Of a stretch of 64,000 nucleotides of DNA, positions 13,301 to 26,300 are shown in pieces; position 1 is the first letter of the stretch; the number at the start of each line of letters is the position of its first letter. The stretch is taken from contig JABWDB010000002.1 in NCBI GenBank assembly GCA_019614645.1, positions 27,889,501 to 27,953,500 on the forward strand. Reading direction: 5' to 3'. Source of the stretch: Stratiolaelaps scimitus (Eukaryota > Arthropoda > Arachnida > Mesostigmata > Laelapidae). Both the position numbers and the translations under genes were made by a program. The notes below the pieces were generated by a model. That model was not told the DNA's origin. It did no database searches and was given only the letters and a program-made list of their open reading frames with translations.

Positions 13301-15360
13301 TCGTAGTTGCTTGCTAGATATTTTGTATTTGTTATTTGGTCTTCCTGCTCATCCACCCAGAACTAAATAAATGATGATACTCACCGATTTTTTTAGCAGG
13401 GTGGAAACAGATAATCACAATTAGAATTCAAACAAAAGAATTCGACACCGGTAGTTCGGCAACAATGTGTACAGATAAATAGATGAAATTACTAGACATT
13501 ATGTGTCTACCAATTTTCCACAAATATGAGCCCTGGCTGATGACGAGGTCCATTTGTCACCGCAAGAAACTTCGAAAGTACAAAATTAATGCAGGCGAGC
13601 CAACTGCAAATCAAAACACGACAAAAATGGATTCATAATAATAATAGTAATAATAATAATAGTAATAAGGGCTGGATTCATCTTACTCTAAAGCGAACGT
13701 GTCCGATCATGATCAAGCAGTGAAGCGAGTGGTTTTTAAGTAACAATTCTAAGGAAAAAACCATAATCTTAATTGATAAATGCGCCCCACGCATATTACA
13801 CACACTATGTTCACTATGGAAATTGTCACCGATCATTATGTCCATATAATGTTGTACAGGCTATATATTTAACAGTATCGAATTCGGAATCATCGACCCA
13901 GTCTACTTGTTCGCCGTTCACCCTGCACTCGTTAGACCCTCATAACGGGGATATGAGGTAAACAATGTACGATTTAACTTCATAAACGCAGTTTTGCAAA
14001 TCCTCAGGTTCCAAGCTCAAAATCAACCAACTTACCGCCAAACGCTGGGACACTGGCTGTGGCTGAAGCTTAACGGGCAACGCGGCAGTTGTTGACGGCC
14101 CTTCGTGCTGCTTTCATGTTGCCGATTTCAATTGGCTGTAATAAAAAAAATAAATAAGCCTCGCACTTAGACAGCACTCCGTCGTTGAGCACAGTGGATT
14201 GGTAGGGGCAGCAGAGGTTGCAAGCATTTCGAGAGAGGGAGAGAGAAATTGTCACATAATTCGGTTTTCTATGCAAATGGAATTTGACATCAGGCTCATT
14301 CGATGAAGCCACCCGAGCGAAGAAAACTGATCTCGCAGAGGTTTCCTAAGAAACAATCGTCTGCACATAGAAGGATATTTGCTATTTACTTCAAACCTCT
14401 AATTGTCGCCGGTCTCTATAATGTTGTTCAACCGGGAGCAAGGTGAAATCACAATGAGGTTTGTGAAAATTAATTTCACTAGAAAAAAACAAATGTACAA
14501 CAAACAAACAATCTAAATTAAAAATCTAGATAATCCAAATGATACGCGTAGATTAAAAATATAATCGAGATTGCATTAAGAAAATGGAAAATCAGTTTAT
14601 ATGCGCTTCAACCAATTGGTATCTTCAATGTTTATTTATAGACGTCACCGCTAAAATAATTACTATCGGGTGCAAGTTTGTGACGCCATTAGTCGTCGGT
14701 GACACTGACCTTCCAGGCGCCTTGACCTTGTAACATTCGTTGCGGGTTAAGATCTCTACCAGTGGTGATACAGCTTGGCCCGAAGGAAGTGTTCTTTCCA
14801 TTATCCCATTCATCTTCATGGGACGGCTCAGAAATCAGCGCCTGTTTACTGGTAGCGCTCTTAGAAGATCCTGCATCTGGAGCCTGTTTCTCAGCCTGTT
14901 TCGTGATAGGGAGTTATAAGGACAGAGTACAGGAAAACGCATTGGTGACACGTTCAAAAAAGTCTATAAATCTAAGGGAAAAAATATATATATATAATAC
15001 AGAGATGTTATACAGCCTTATTCGTACTAAGCCGTCACCTGTTGATAGTTGTCGTTACTTCCGCAGATGGTTGCGTAGGAGAGAGGTTTCTTCGTAGGTG
15101 AGGGGGCAACTGGTTCCTAGAAACAAATTTAGCAAAAGTTTGATCATCACATCTAAGTCTTGTAGAAGAAAATTATAAATTATATGACAGGATGTAACTA
15201 AATTAAATAATTCCACGATTGTTATTATTATTATTAACTTTATATTTTAAGTAAAAGAAAAAGTGACAGTTTTAGCCATGTTTACGGATTGCTGTATTGT
15301 AACTGCGCTGTCGATGTGGTATAAGTGAGCTCTCTAATATATATATATATACTTTATATA
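10305..15360. other. non-coding stretch after POGLUT
   Basis: This begins as the POGLUT 3' untranslated region, with a candidate AATAAA at about 10800. It then continues as AT-rich intergenic DNA holding an (AT)n run at 10873-10893, a short (CA)n run near 11283, and a TAA/TAG-rich run near 13636-13668. Short open frames at 11613-11873, 14070-14312 and 14762-15097 have no domain signal. The frame at 12813-12920 is listed as a finding because it ends at a consensus splice donor. Confidence 0.5.
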
Positions 15361-15364
15361 TACA

Positions 15365-16773
15365 CACCGCGTCAAAATGATAGCCCACCCCCATGTTTCC
15401 GATTTTTTTTTCAACCATAAGTAACACTGCAGTTTTGCTTTTAGTCAATCAAATATACCCATTTTAAGAACATTAAACTTATATTTGGCTATCTAACTAA
15501 GATGTAGACATTTGATATCGGACATTGTCGTTTTGAGGCTGCGTCAAAATGATAGCCCACTTAGCGTTTGTCGAGTGGCACGACAGTTGAAACGCAACTG
15601 AGTTTCAAGATCGTTCTCGTACAAATTCTCTGAACCCTTTGTCAGCGAAAAGTACGATGGGCCGAGGCCGGCAACTTAGTGAAGATGAGAAAAAATCCTT
15701 TTCAACCTCAATCAAAAAACAACTCAAAATCGGAAATTGTGCAATTAAGCGTAAATTTTGCAAACAAGCAGGGAGGTGATTTCAAATTTTCTTAAAGATC
15801 CTGAACAGTACGGGACCAATAAGGCACCAAGACGACCTTAGGCAGTAAGTGCGCTTGAAGAACGTTTCCTCCTCCGAAGAGCCTCTAGCAGATTTCTCAC
15901 TTGTCGCGAAATTGCATCCGAAGCTGGAGTAAACGAACGTCCGAAACGTGCTCAGATGTCTTCAGGCATCAGAACACCTTGTTCATAGAAAACTCAAACG
16001 AAAATATCCTTTATTATTGAAACAAAGATCCAGGATTGGGCTTCGGTCGTGAGCAAATTTCATTCACAGAGGAGTGGCAACGTGTGCTCTTTTCTGATGA
16101 AACGAGAATCAATCTCGACGGTCCTGATGGACATTTTTATTTCTTTCATGACATAAGGAAAGAAGAGAAACTATTAAGTCGACGACAGGCTACAACGGGA
16201 AGACCGATTTGGTCCTCGTAGACGGGCGAATGAATAGTCGTGTCTACGTTTCTATGTTGGAGAGTCAACTCAGGAGTCACGCCGAGAAGATCTGCACTGA
16301 AAGATTCATCTTCCAACAGGATAACGCCGCAATTCATAGGGCGAAGATCGTCAAGGGGTTCTTCGAAACTCAAGACATACAGTTACTGAGCTGGCCCGCA
16401 CGCTTTCCAGACTTGAATATTATAGAAAACCTGTGGAGCGTCTTATCTAGAGCTTTAAAGGTGGCATGCAGTCGATTAATTTCTGTTTTGGAGAATGGCC
16501 CGACAAAATACTAAACTTGTAAACAAATATTGTAAGAGAACGACGTTTGAACTCAGTTGTGTTCGACAAACACTAAGTGGGCTATCATTTTGACGCACCC
16601 TTAAAACGACAATTTCTGATATCAAATGTGTACATGTTAGCTAGATAGCCAAATATTCGTGGGGTGATCTTGAAATTTGATATATTTGAATGACTGAAAC
16701 CGAAACTGCAGTGTTACTTACGATTGAGAAAAAAAACGGAAACATGGGGGTGGGCTATCATTTTGACGCGGTA
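15365..16773 (+). mobile_element. degenerate Tc1-like transposon with IR/DR-type terminal repeats
   Basis: The ends are inverted copies starting CCGCGTCAAAATGATAGCCC at 15367 on the left and mirrored to 16771 on the right, flanked by TA-rich DNA. Each inverted repeat is roughly 190-220 bp and contains the same 20-base direct repeat twice: 15369-15388 and 15541-15560 on the left, 16577-16596 and 16750-16769 (reverse complement) on the right. This is the IR/DR layout known from Tc1-like elements such as Bari, Paris and Sleeping Beauty. The exact target-site duplication is hard to fix because the flanks are runs of TA. The element is about 1.4 kb, a normal Tc1 size, and holds a broken transposase. 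Confidence 0.9.
15657..16514 (+). pseudogene. Tc1-like (DD34E) transposase, frameshifted
   Basis: Tc1 transposases cut and paste the element at TA sites using a DDE catalytic triad. The N-terminus opens at 15657 with MGRGRQLSEDEKK, a DNA-binding helix-turn-helix start, but runs into a stop after about 40 codons. Further pieces appear in other frames. The first catalytic motif is FSDETR near 16095. The C-terminal part (16209-16514) has FQQDNAAIH and then PDLNIIENLW, with 34 residues between the second Asp and the Glu, the DD34E spacing of the Tc1 group. Stops and frame changes near 15775, 15840, 15985 and 16218 mean no intact protein can be made. Confidence 0.88.
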
Positions 16774-19700
16774 TATAGATATATCAGGAACAAGGATAGA
16801 AGCTTGAGGATAAACGTTAATGAGCAGGAAGGTCACCATACTTCAAACTACAACTCACCTTGTTTCTTAAATCTCCCCACACGGAAGGTTTACTTTCGTT
16901 ATGTTTCTTTTTTAGATTAACTTCCTGTTTGTGCTTATTTCCCGCCGTCTCGTCCACTATAGGGCCGAGATGGGGCCAAGTACCTTCGGGGAGAGATGTT
17001 GAGGGGGCTCTCGAGGGCTCCTCTGTTAACGTGACGGTAATTAAGGATCAGAGGGCAGTCAGTTAGCAACTCGGCATGTCAGTAGGCCTAATGATCATTA
17101 TTTTACTTGTACTTATTTAATGCATAAATACGACACGTGTACATCTCTCATTATATACCTGGGTATTATTTCTTTTATTAAGCTCATGCTGATCGAAATG
17201 CACACAATTTCGACCACGCCCGCTTTGCTCCTCAACATTGTACAGTATTATCAATCTATCTATCTAACCTTATGCTCTGCCTTAGTTATATGTATAAATA
17301 ACTACGCGTGCTGTCTTCGATACCGCTATGCCTGCAGGTATATCACAGAACTGCCGAAAGCAGTTCCACCGTGGACGTTAAATGTTGGCTGTGAATCAAC
17401 CCGGAAAATTTACTTACATAACAACAGATAATTAGATATGGAAACATTCTCACAAGGGTCTAGCAGCTTAGCAATCAGAATGTCGAAAACGGGAGTTAAT
17501 ATATATGGAATATGGAATTTAATTTGTCATGTCAATGCATCAGACAGTGTTCGCTGGTCCTTGTTAGCGGTAGGCACAATAACAAATATTACTGACCCAA
17601 CTGGCATTGCATTAAACAATGCCTCGATAATTTGTGGGTCTAGCCCTCGTGTTCATGTCACAACTCTGTATCGGGCGCGCCGTTACTAGCTCCTTACAAA
17701 GCCAGCGATCTATAGCGAGTTGGTCACTTAGAACAGTCGCTTGTAATTATACCAATTTAAAACGGATGTCTGCATCATTTGGAGATTGGGATAATATATT
17801 TTTAAATCAAGAAAGAAGAAGTGTACCATGGCTCATGAAGCACAGTACTCCCCTAATTTTATCTATATGAATCTCACCAGAAATGTGACTTAGCTCCAGT
17901 TTGCTGGTATTCTCGTCTAGTATGCGCGCAACCTCTGTCAGCGCGGACCCTGTATGGCTGTGCTTACCCTCGACCTCTCCTAAAGTTTCAAAAGTTGTGA
18001 TATTATACTCTATTTCTCATGACACTATACTATATTAATCAAAATTTCAAAAATTTTTTACCGGTGATTATATCAATAGCGCAAAGCTAACTGGAAATGG
18101 TATAAGGAACTCAACCAAAAGTGTGCAACAGGTTATTTTGAATAACCAAGAGTTATCCGAACATAACACAGAACGCTCTCTCGATATGTAAAGGGATCTC
18201 ATTACTAACTTGATTGTTAATGACTAACAACGATTAAGTCGAATAGGTTCAGTTAAAAACTCACAAATTATAAAAAAAAGTTACGAAAGTTCTATCAGTT
18301 ATTGACAAGTGTTGAGCTTGCCAAGCAACGTACCATCGGTCCTAGTTTCATTTACGGTTGTCGGAGCCATCGCTTAATTTAATTCGCCCGCCGTCTGGAT
18401 GCCTTACGCGACAAAGGTTGGTTTTCCGTTTGACTCTTGTTTTTTGTCAACTCACATTTACGAGCCTTAACATGCGTCAACGGCACTACGCTAATGCTGT
18501 CGGATCCATTCAGTAGCAACGGCCGCCGGTGGGCTAACTTCCTGAATTACGACACGTTGTTGTCTGCTATGAACGCTCGGGAAGCAAGGAGGAAAAGATA
18601 TCACCAGCGCCGGCCGCGAAATTCAATGTTTAATTTTGATATCTTTAATAAATAGAAGGACAATTCATAAGATAACTTCAACTGGACCCCATTACAAGAT
18701 GAGGTTAAATTATCCCCGCTTCATTAATTTCTTAAGCAGTGACATTCACCTGTGATTAAGTGGTGTGTCTATGCATTGTTGTGTCATATAATTCCTTTAA
18801 TATTTGTTGGTTAATCATTTCTAGGCTAATCTACTTCAAAGTGTTCTAACCGGTCTTGTTTAGTATATTTGCAGGTACCTTTGGCACCATCATCTTTACA
18901 TGAGGTTATATAAGCCCCAAAATATGTTTTTTTATATCCTATACGAACACACGTACACACACTTTCACCTTTAATTTATATATGCTCATACACCGTTCTT
19001 CAAATATAGGATAGTTATCCAACACTATAAGAGACTAACCAAAATGTAAAGACAACCCTACGTATGCCCTAGTATATAGTAATACGCGGTCTCAGACCAC
19101 TGCTTGAACAATATCTCCTTGATTCTTTATTCAACTATGAGTTACCAAACATAAAAGTTGCTTACCTTTGACACTACTATACTGCTGCTTTCTAATTGGG
19201 TCTAATTCCTCTAGCTTTGTCCAATTGAGTTTAAAAGTGAAAAACACAGGTTAGTGATGAATTGTCCTATTCACGAACCTATTTTTTAGACGATCTACAA
19301 TTTTTCCTGCGTGAGTTATTGTTGAGGGCCATTTGTGGTTGCCAACTTAGCAAGCTCTGCGCAGCGCGCGCTCTTTGTGTAAACACTGAAGCAGGCGATG
19401 TCTCGAGGCTACCGGCACAAGCTGTATAGCTACGGGATGATCAGCTGATAGGGCCGAACAAAACAAGTAGTATGGAGAGCACCTTAAATCTGTCTGCTCG
19501 CCAGGTCGCTTAAGTGAAGGAAACCGGACCCCAATTTTGTTGGACCTTTATATGAGAACGGCGCTCACCTTGCCTTTATTAACCTTAAAAGTAAAGCTCA
19601 GACGGAGCATCGGATTTCAGGACGTGTGTCTTATTATTTAGAAAGTGCATAATGGATTGTCATGAAAAGGCGAATAGAGGATTATCGTGACCATTTATCG

Positions 19701-20328
19701 GTTATGGAGACGTTTGAACTACCTATTTCGAATAACGGGACTTCGCTTCGTTGGGAACAATAGTACGCCGTTTTCTAAAGTGTAGATAGATACACGCTAG
19801 AGTTTAGCTACAGGAATCTTGTACGCGCGATCTAAATCACACTGATCTTCTAGGTGCAATTAATTCTTTCTTCTTGGAGGCTTCAATAAATATAAATTAA
19901 TAATATAAGCCCTTTGGAACTCGCTTGCGGCAAAATTTATACGGTTGTATTTTATCAATCTGATTTACATGTAGTATTAATTGAATTAAAGAGCGCCATT
20001 ATTCAAAGAAGTGTCTAACTGACAGCTGTAAAATATAATATTTCTCTAATTTCATTCACGTGTCCAAAATCTCCATGGTGAAGTGTATAGACATGAATCA
20101 ATTTCTGAGCAGGTTAATTCATCTGTAGACTAGGTAGTTGGGTCGAGTGTCATATATCTATATATATCACCCTTGACGTATGCTTCACCTGTATAGGATT
20201 TAGTCTTAAGAATTTTCTATATCTTTTACCACCAACGTCTTATGTTCAGATATGCTCATCACATCAATGTGGTGGGTTAATAGTCTAATTTTATGTACTT
20301 TTAGGAGACTGTTAACACACTTGGCACG
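16774..20328. other. non-coding stretch between the Tc1-like element and ABCB8
   Basis: No recognisable exon was found. Open frames of 60-103 codons at 16860-17870 and 18437-18655 lack domain signatures and consistent splice sites. The C-terminal half of the 18437-18655 frame is rich in Arg, but nothing identifies it. The stretch ends in the presumed ABCB8 promoter and 5' leader just before 20329; no core promoter motif could be assigned. Confidence 0.5.
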
Positions 20329-23300
20329 ATGATTTTATCGAAATTTACGCGATGCCATCAGGTATCGAAACAGCTGCTAAATTGTTCTCAACGGTAAGTC
20401 TACGGATTTCTACACTAATTCACTCAGTATACCGGCACCATGTTGTGCTATGTTAAATTTCGGCTCAGTGTCAGCCCGGAATATTTACTTTATTCTAATT
20501 TCAATTACATCATTGTTCCAACGGAAATCGATTGGCAAGATTTAAGGATTCTTTATCTACCAAATGATTCCTCCGGTCTGATGTGCTGTAAGTTTTTTTT
20601 TATACCAACTCTAAGTCAGAGCCGACAGTCCCCAGAGATCAGATGTCCAACGATTTAAAGTTATCTCATTTATAGACAAACCCACGAAATCATTATAGAC
20701 TTATTCGTAAATTCTACCAAATATTCCTAAATATGACATACTATGAGACATCATCGATATGGAAAGACTGTTTTTTGTTTGTCGTTTTGTTTCGTAGGCA
20801 GGTTGCTCGCAGAAACTGTTTCAATGGGCTCAAGGGAAATATTGTTAAGTTGCCGAAAATTTCCACCACCATTCGGTTCATTTCGGGAGTCTCCTTCACA
20901 GCCACTTTGGCCTATAAACTATCGGTCAACGTGAAGGTATGAAATGTCTATATGCCGCGGGTGACGTGGACCCGTCCTGTCCTTACGCTCTTTTAAATGT
21001 CTCAATTCCTAGTGTGTGTTTGTGCGCATGTGCCATATAGAGTTGCACACTTGTAATTTATATTTTCGATAAATTTAGCAGTATCCTCATGTATGTTACA
21101 GTTCAACAGCTGTATAAAAGGAATGCATCCATTTTAAGACTTCTATAAAATTATGCGTGTATGCTTGTTATGCTTATACTCAAGTAAGAGAAGAGAGGGA
21201 AGAAGTATTTTCAGTTCGTCTGTATTACATAGCTGTCCTAATCAACATTAGAGTAACTAGATAATGGCTAGCAGAAATCACGATTTAGAGACGGCTTATT
21301 TATACTTTTATAAATCTTGCAGAGCACTAGAGAAATTTGTATGGACTACTCATGCACATTGTACAATCTGTATGCTTGTGGAAGAACTTTAGTAAGATTA
21401 TATAATGGATGTGTCCTTCAGGTCGCAGAATGCAAGAAAAAGAACCGCGTGCTGCAGAGGGACTCTGATGATGACTACAACAGGAAGTTCAATTGGGGTC
21501 TATTTTTACGGTTTCTAGCGCCAGAATGGTGGATGATCATTATCGCAATCCTGGTATGAATATTACCATTCTCAATTTTATTTATTTCCAATTGAATAAT
21601 AATAATAGTTACAGAAGAATATAGCGTTTCATTGACGTGTATTATAGGACATAATACAACTATATTAATATATTAGTTCTGCATGTTGCTTGCATATTCT
21701 GGCTGGGACAGAGCTCGTTGGCAGCGGCGGCGCTCAACATTGTGATAACGACCTATCTCGGAGACGCAATTTTTGTCGTTTCGCAATACGCGCCACAGGA
21801 AGGAATCCAAATGGCTCATCGCTCCTTCCTCGAGGCAATTAAGGGTCCGGCTACACGATTGGTTGCCATCTATGCAGCTCAGGTACAAAAGTCAGTTCGA
21901 TAGGTCCCATGAGAACCGATTGATCTTATTTGGGAATATGTAACAGACTATGACGCTTTCTTTGCTTCTTCAGAGAAACTTACTTATAGTACACACGAGT
22001 GTACACCGGTGCTACAGAGAAACTTGAACACCAGGTTGTTATATTATATTTACTGACAGAAACGCCCCGTGAACACATTGCGTGGACGCTAGATTTATCC
22101 AAACTGGCATGTAGGAGCTTTATGTAAAGGTTGCTTCAACCTGTCAATAAACTATTAACAGTGTGTTCTGGGATATTTGTAGAGTATCTTCACGGTTGCA
22201 TACATTTGGTCTCTATCCCGCGTCGGTGAGCGCCTAGCCTCGCGTTTACGGTTGGCTCTATTCAAATCGATCCTTAATCAGGACATTGCATATTTTGATG
22301 CCACAAAAACTGGCGAGATCATGAACACAATGAGCGGAGACGTTCAAGAATTTAAAAGCTGTTTTAAGCTGCTCGTATCTCAAGGACTTCGTAATACGGC
22401 ACAGGTATGTGGATACGTAAGCACATAAGAAAAAGATAAACAATATTAATTAATCTTTAGGGAACGTTATTTGCCTCTACGAATGTTTCCTAGGAATAGC
22501 GCTCTCCACTACTTTTAGTAACCTGCGGTGGCAAAGATAAGCCACACATCAAGGCAAAAATCCAAAATACTATACTTTACTAAGAAGTAACATTGTAACG
22601 AACGTATGCAAGAGAGTAAAATCCTGTATGTTGAAAATTCGGAAATAAACTATAATTTAAGTAAATAATAGAAATAATAATTATCGCTGTTGTTTTCGCA
22701 GACGATTGGTTGTGCGGCGAAGCTGTACTCAATCTCTCCAAAGATGACCGGTCTTATGCTCATCATCGTCACTGGCATTGTGGCAATCGGTACGCTTTTC
22801 GGCTCGGGCCTAAGAAAGTTGTCAACAATTGCACAAGCTCAGGTAATTCCCGTTGGCTTCTTAGATTTGCACTTTAACAGATACAAAGGTAATATTGTGC
22901 TAGCGTCTGTTAACAATGAACAATAGTGCATAGTTTTGGTGATAAGTTAGTACAAGAATACAATAGAAATGAGCGACTGCGTAATACTAGCTGAATGTAT
23001 AATAATACCTCAGATGTGAGCGATATGAAACAGCTGAGTTGTCACCGACGGATATAAGTGTTGTGATGAGATACATAATCATGGACCTAAGTTACTTTGC
23101 TATATATATAGATATATTATTTTTTTCTAGATGTTCAACTTTACTCCGAAATGTTTAGAAATTTGCAAGTTAGCTACAGAAGTTGGTGAGAATCAGGAGG
23201 AACTCAGCTATCACAAACAGTATCATGTATCTAGACATAGCTCCCATAAAATGAGCTTTTGCTCATTTAATGGAAGCTTTGCATCGGAAGTGACAAAAAA

Positions 23301-26300
23301 ATTACATAAAGTGACAAAAATTGAACATCGAAGAATGATTTTTGAAGAAGAGCAGAGCAAAACACAAAATCAAGTCAGACGAGACGCAGTTATTAAATTA
23401 AAATCCGTCGATGATTTGCAAAGTTCTAAAAATAGTTCCAACGCGAATTTTTAATGCATATTCACGTTTTGGGGTTATTGAATCCGCAAAAGAGGATTCC
23501 GCTGCAAGGTAGAATATAAATTCGGACAATTTAAACTCAATGCAAATTTATGTAGCCGACCTATACATTCTCCATGGTCCGCGATATATCTATGTCACTA
23601 TAATTGCAGTATGTGTGATTTTCATTTATTTTGCTCCTTGTCCATTCACTCCCCCTCCTCCGTTATTATTATTATTATAGACTGCACTTGCGATTGGCGT
23701 AGCAGATGAAGCTGTGGCGAATATTCGCACTGTACGTGGCTTCGCTATGGAAGATACAGAGCAAACGCTTTTCAGCGACGAACTGAAAAAAGCCGAATAT
23801 CACAACTTGCGTACCGGGGAAGGGATTGCAGTATTTCAGGTCAGTTGTTTTTATTGTCGACTTATGATCCATAATGAAAGCCAATCATTGGCTTCATTCA
23901 ACCAATCATTGGTATATAAATGAACTTGCGTTTCGTCCCTTATCAACCCGACCCGGGGTACATTTGAGAAAGTGATTAAGGCAGCACAATACAAACACCT
24001 GTGTCAAAAGAAGGTTTAGTTTTATACCTGTTCGTTTATTATAATAAACGAACTTGTATAAAACTAAACCTGATAATAACATAGTAGAACAGAAGGATAC
24101 CTAGATCACCCCGTTCCATTCAAATATGGTATCACTGGCTGGACTCCGTACTATTTGCGGCATCTTCTTAACTCATCTGTAATAAAATATATATGATTTA
24201 ATGAGCAGGGATTGACGAATCTTGCCATGAACGGCATCACATTAGGAATTATCTTTGCTGGAGGAAAACTGATGGGCGATGGTGAAATAACACCAGGAAA
24301 CCTCATGAGTTTCATGGTCGCCACACAAATGATACAGAGGTAAGAGTAGACGATGCATTTTATACCTCAACGGATATTATTGTAACTCTAATTTAAAGAT
24401 TGATGCTAGAGAAGAATGTATCGGACACTGGACTCACACCCTGTGGGAAGTCACACTTTTTATGATTTCACACTCCACAAACGTTTTATGATTTCGTTGT
24501 GATCGATCTACTCTTCTACCAACCCGCTCCTCTCTCCAAAATGATCTGCTTTCTTATTTGTTGAAATAGAAATATACAATTATTTTCAATATAAATACAA
24601 AATTATTTTTGAGCTAGAAATACGCAGTTATTCTTCAAGTACACGATTGTACATTTTGCATTGGCCTCTCTGTTCTGTGTCCCGTCATGCAGGTCACTTG
24701 GTCAGATATTCGTACTGTTTGGTCAGTACGTGAAAGCAAAGTCATGCGGGGCTCGTGTACTTGACCTGATCGAAGTGAAGCCAACGATACCCCTGCGGGT
24801 TGGTACAGTGATTCCTGACCAAAATCTCGTTGGCGAAATTCGACTGCGTAACGTCTCGTTCTCATATCCGACAAGGCCAAATCAAAACGTCCTCGATCAG
24901 CTCAGTCTACATATCCCACCTGGGAAGGTGGTCGCTCTATGCGGCAGCTCCGGTTCGGGAAAAAGCACAATCGCTGCTCTAATCGAAAGGTTGGTTACGA
25001 TAACGTGCGCGTACTATCATTAAATTCATTAACTAAACTACTACCATTAACTAAATTAGCAGCAAATGCCTCGAGACGGGTGCAAACCGGAACTAATACG
25101 AGCCCTCTCTAAGTCTGGTGTCCAGGGCAATCAATTTATGGTCTATGTACCTCTTTATGAGCTCGATAATATCTACCAGATAATATAATTACTTAAAATT
25201 GCGCCAATGGTCGAGCCTTTTTTTGAGTTTCATTATCGTGAGTGAGTGATATTCCCTTGCCGTAAATTATTATTATTCGAATCGTCCCGAATAGGTAACT
25301 GAATAAATATTATTAAATATTTCTTCAAATTTCTACCTACAAATTATTGACTGCTTTGTATTGTAGATTTTATGACGTAAACGGCGGTGAGCTTCTCATC
25401 GATGGAATGAACATCAAGGAGTTAAATGGTTCCTGGTTGCGTGGATCCGCAGTCGGATTTATCTCCCAGGAGCCTGTACTGTTTGCTTCTACGATCCTCG
25501 AAAATATCCGATATGGACGGCCCAGCGCCACAGATGAAGAAGTATATGCAAAAGCCCAATATATTTTTTACTTCTGTTTATATAAGATATACACCCCATG
25601 TTTTAAAAAAGAAAGATATCTTGGATTCCGGTGGCCCACAGTGGAGCTTCGAGCTATTGTCTTGTCATGTATTTATAGTAAAGTAAACGTTAGGTATAGA
25701 TGGCAACGTGTTTTTTCGTTCAAAACAAGCTTTTTGTGGTCTCGATCGTGAAAGGTAATGGAGGCGGCTAAACTGGCAAACGCCCACGACTTCATCATGT
25801 CGTTTGAGATGGGATACAATACTCAAGTAGGAGAACGCGGTGTCACTGTCAGTGGTGGCCAGAAGCAGCGAATTGCTATTGCACGAGCCCTTCTTAAGAA
25901 CCCTCAGGTAGGTAAAAGATAACCGACACGTACCTTACAATGTCACATTTAAGACATTTTTATTTCAGTGTTGCTTTACTGTCCACAATTTCCATAGTTC
26001 TAATTTATTAAGTAAATATCGAAACAACCCACACTTCATTTAACATGATGGCCATGTGTTCTTTTGCTGCTCAGATCTTGATTCTGGACGAGGCCACAAG
26101 CGCTCTGGATACACAGTCTGAGAAGGTGGTCCAACAGACGCTCGATCAAGTTATCAAGGGACGAACCGTACTCGTCATCGCCCACAGACTCACCACTATT
26201 CGCAATGCCGATATCATTTATGTTATGCGGAACGGGAAAATTGTAGAGGTATATAGAAAAGCTGGTATCAATGCTGCTATTTCACTAGGATCGCCAAACT

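Noticed and set aside
20440..20587. Alternative ABCB8 first exon starting at the well-placed ATG at 20440
   Set aside because: Its donor (GTAAGT at 20588) gives a phase that does not fit the exon at 20798, and the peptide is not presequence-like; the exon 20329-20393 fits both.
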